64,000 nucleotides of DNA, taken from the NCBI RefSeq assembly GCF_010728725.1, contig NZ_AP022606.1:1426001-1490000 (forward strand), written 5' to 3'. The notes under the pieces are model-generated. The model worked only from the letters and a program-made list of their open reading frames with translations. It made no database searches and had not been told where the DNA came from. This document shows positions 62,219-64,000 of this stretch, piece by piece (position 1 is the stretch's first letter; the number at the start of each line of letters is the position of its first letter). The stretch comes from Mycobacterium branderi. Its GTDB lineage: Bacteria > Actinomycetota > Actinomycetes > Mycobacteriales > Mycobacteriaceae. A program made the position numbers and the translations under genes.

Positions 62219-62280
62219 ATTTTCTGATGAAATCATCACAAGGTGTGGGCACGCATGTCAAGACTTTCTGATAACTTTAT
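62219..62280. promoter_or_regulatory. AT-rich operator between EthD-like and TetR genes
   Basis: TGATGAAATCATCA (62225-62238) has 6-bp perfect arms around AA. The block TTTCTGATGAAAT (from 62221) recurs as TTTCTGATAACTTT (from 62265) 44 bp further on, closer to the TetR start. The AT content is unusual here and fits a divergent promoter pair bound by the TetR. Confidence 0.6.
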
Positions 62281-62312
62281 TCAAGATCGAGGCGGACGGA
62301 GAGACCCGAACC

Positions 62313-62960
62313 ATGACCACCGAAGTCTCCACACAGTCCACGCGCCGGCCTGACCCGCGCAAAGCACGTACTCGTGCGGCCTTGATTGCCGCCGGTCGCC
62401 GGCTCCTGGCCGATGGGCGCACCGCGGTGAGCGTCCAAGAGATCACCAATGAGGCCGGCGTGGGTTTCGGCAGCTTCTACAACCACTTCGACAGCAAGGA
62501 GGAACTCTTCGCCGAGGCGGTCGCCAGCACCCTCGACGACTGGGGCCAGATGCGCGATCTCCTTGTTGAAGGCATCCACGACCCTGCAGAAGTGTTCGCG
62601 ACCAGCTTCCGGATGCTTGGCCGCATGCAACGAGAACTTCCTGAGCTCGTTCGGGTGGTGCTCAACCAAGGCATGTCCGTGTTGCTGACCGATCGTGGAC
62701 TGCGGCCACGTGCGTTGGTCGACCTGCAACGGGGTATTGAGACCGGACGGTTCAGTGTTCCCGACGCCGACATGGCGTTGATGATGTCGGGTGGGGCTCT
62801 GCTCGGACTCATGCAACTCCTTGACGCCGATGCCGACCTCGACAGTGCGCAGGTGTCCGACGACTACGCACGACACGTGCTTCTCATGCTCGGCCTCGAT
62901 GCTGGGGAGGCTGACCGGCTGGTGGCGCTTCCGCTCCCGCTGCTCCCCATTCCCGAGTGA
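62313..62960 (+). CDS. TetR-family transcriptional regulator
   Basis: A 215-residue TetR protein with the HTH at about 18-65 (RKARTRAALIAAGRRLLADGRTAVSVQEITNEAGVGFGSFYNHFDSKEELF) and a ligand-binding C-terminus. ATG after GGAGAGACC. Likely repressor of the divergent EthD-SDR pair and of itself. Confidence 0.9.
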   Translation: MTTEVSTQSTRRPDPRKARTRAALIAAGRRLLADGRTAVSVQEITNEAGVGFGSFYNHFDSKEELFAEAVASTLDDWGQMRDLLVEGIHDPAEVFATSFRMLGRMQRELPELVRVVLNQGMSVLLTDRGLRPRALVDLQRGIETGRFSVPDADMALMMSGGALLGLMQLLDADADLDSAQVSDDYARHVLLMLGLDAGEADRLVALPLPLLPIPE

Positions 62961-63198
62961 GTTGATCCGACTGTGTCAGGACAGCCCAGCGTTGATCGCC
63001 CTACGCGTTCAGGGCATCGCGAAAGCCCCTACAAGTCGTCCGTGCCGAGATGCAGCGAAGATTGACAAGACACGCCCTATCCCACACCGTTCCCTCTGGA
63101 AGTTCGTTCAATTGCAGTCGCCGATGACACCCGAATACGTGGGCAAAGGTTCGACGTGAATCGCAGACGACTTTCGCGGCGATCCGTCCGTGCAATAA
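62961..63198. other. Intergenic stretch, nothing recognised
   Basis: 238 bp between the convergent TetR and CoA-transferase genes. No gene, clear hairpin or repeat was seen. Confidence 0.5.
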
Positions 63199-64000
63199 CT
63201 AAATCGCACCCGATAGACGGAGGCGCTGGATTCCAGCCGCGTCGTAGCCGGCCAGTGCCCCGAGTAACTCCTCCGTATGCTGCCCAACCTGCGGCGCCGC
63301 CGGCGGTGCAAACCGTTCGTCGGGCTTGGTCTTGATGCACGTTCCCACCAACCGCTGCGGCGCCCCATCCGGCCGAGGCTGTTCGTAGACGAGTCCACGA
63401 TCCTTGACATGGTCGTCGTCGAACAGGTCCGCCCCCAAAAATGCTGGTGCCCCTGCAATATCGGTTGCGATGAAAAAGTCCATCCACTCTCTGCGTGTGC
63501 GGCTCTCGAAGATTGCGGTCAACTCTCTGCGCAGCCGGACCTCTGTTTCGGCATCTGTTCCCGGCTGTTGGCGCCCTGGTTCGTAGAGGTCCATCCTGTC
63601 GACTGACTCGCAGAATCTCAGCCAGAACTTGTCCTCTAAAGCGTTGAACACCACAAAATTTTGATCCCGTGTTCGGTAGTACTGGTAGCGAAGCGATGCG
63701 CGGATTCCCTCACCGGAGGAGGGTTGACCGTTCGCCAACGCCGCGAGGTGCTGAAAATTCCAGTTGATCGCCGCGTCAACCTGCGCCACTTCGATGTATT
63801 GCGGCTCGCCGTCGCGTCCGGCGGCGTGCAGCGCGGCCAGTACGCCCATGGCTGCGTACAGCGGCCCCGCCAGAACACCCGTGGTCCCGCTGGCCGCCCC
63901 CGAAAGCCGTGGCGTGCCATCCGCGTCGATTATCGGCGGACTCAAGCCGGCGAAACAGTCGAAGGACAGCCCGTGGGTAGCCAGGCGGGTGTAGGGGCCG
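63199..64000 (-). CDS. Class III CoA-transferase (CaiB/BaiF family), partial
   Basis: The C-terminal part of a CaiB/BaiF CoA-transferase; the N-terminus, including the catalytic Asp region, is beyond the right edge. Visible family segments are SGAASGTTGVLAGPLYAAMGVLAALHAAGRDGEPQYIEVAQVDAAINW, YRTRDQNFVVFNALEDKFWLRFCESV and GAPAFLGADLFDDDHVKDRG. These enzymes move CoA between carboxylic acids in lipid, bile-acid or carnitine-type metabolism. Acyl donor and acceptor are unknown. Confidence 0.88.
   Translation of the reverse strand, partial: GPYTRLATHGLSFDCFAGLSPPIIDADGTPRLSGAASGTTGVLAGPLYAAMGVLAALHAAGRDGEPQYIEVAQVDAAINWNFQHLAALANGQPSSGEGIRASLRYQYYRTRDQNFVVFNALEDKFWLRFCESVDRMDLYEPGRQQPGTDAETEVRLRRELTAIFESRTRREWMDFFIATDIAGAPAFLGADLFDDDHVKDRGLVYEQPRPDGAPQRLVGTCIKTKPDERFAPPAAPQVGQHTEELLGALAGYDAAGIQRLRLSGAI

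Noticed and set aside
1..64000. CRISPR array, rRNA or prophage
   Set aside because: No regularly spaced repeats, rRNA-like stretches or phage structural genes were found.

Overview
The window is high-GC DNA from a mycobacterium. The marker genes are a yrbE-mce operon, an mmpS-mmpL pair, a CtpI-type giant P-type ATPase, a CelA1-type GH6 enzyme, several F420/deazaflavin enzymes, a FadD, a P450 with an AveC-like partner, and many SDR, TetR and MaoC genes. Start codons are often GTG, and neighbouring genes are commonly coupled by 4-bp ATGA or GTGA overlaps. It reads as accessory chromosome of a non-tuberculous Mycobacterium or close relative; the species cannot be fixed from the sequence alone. 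No rRNA, tRNA or CRISPR array was seen.

Layout. 1-8990 (minus): lipid-importer operon yrbEA-yrbEB-mceA-B-C-D-E-F, with mceF running off the left edge. 9220-11497 (minus): coupled SDR, NTF2-like and zinc alcohol dehydrogenase genes, divergent from an IclR regulator (11605) that heads a hydrolase/methyltransferase/NTF2-like run to 14340. 14470-16070: an IS110-family element with a frameshifted transposase and a long 5' non-coding end. 16140-18710: DUF899 and SDR genes divergent from an ECF sigma factor with a SnoaL-like tail, around a large palindrome. 18794-23620: ctpI. 23621-26923 (minus): FadD, SDR and alpha/beta hydrolase. 27728-31270: decay-prone stretch with an antitoxin and broken vapC, a frameshifted metallo-beta-lactamase-fold gene, a TetR regulator and SDR sharing operators, and a methyltransferase stub. 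31401-35084: SelO, a secreted protein and an orphan QcrB-like cytochrome b. 35074-35720: an intact vapBC. 35724-39551: methyltransferase, VOC, AraC, a coiled-coil membrane protein, an HTH protein and a YdeI-like protein. 39552-42405: P450, AveC-like and small membrane protein genes divergent from a TetR gene. 42564-48116: secreted M15-like protein, class I aldolase, membrane protein, mmpS-mmpL. 48126-53066: LLM oxidoreductases, epoxide-hydrolase-like protein, fused MaoC dehydratase and celA1. 53234-57240: a TetR-centred group (quinone oxidoreductase, DJ-1/PfpI, acetoacetate decarboxylase, Ddn-like) whose promoters share a repeated motif. 57418-60043: unknown protein, DUF2786 and Uma2. 60423-62960: SDR and EthD-like genes divergent from TetR. 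63199 to the end: partial class III CoA-transferase.

How it fits together (inference). Most of the window is small self-regulated catabolic or detoxification modules, each a divergent regulator plus two to four enzymes, set around transport systems for lipids (Mce, MmpL) and metals (CtpI). The most unusual features are the repeated promoter motif at 53-56 kb, the orphan QcrB with its TAC/GTA dyad, the shared operator-promoter flanking the TetR gene at 29.4 kb, and the IS110 left end that could encode a bridge RNA.
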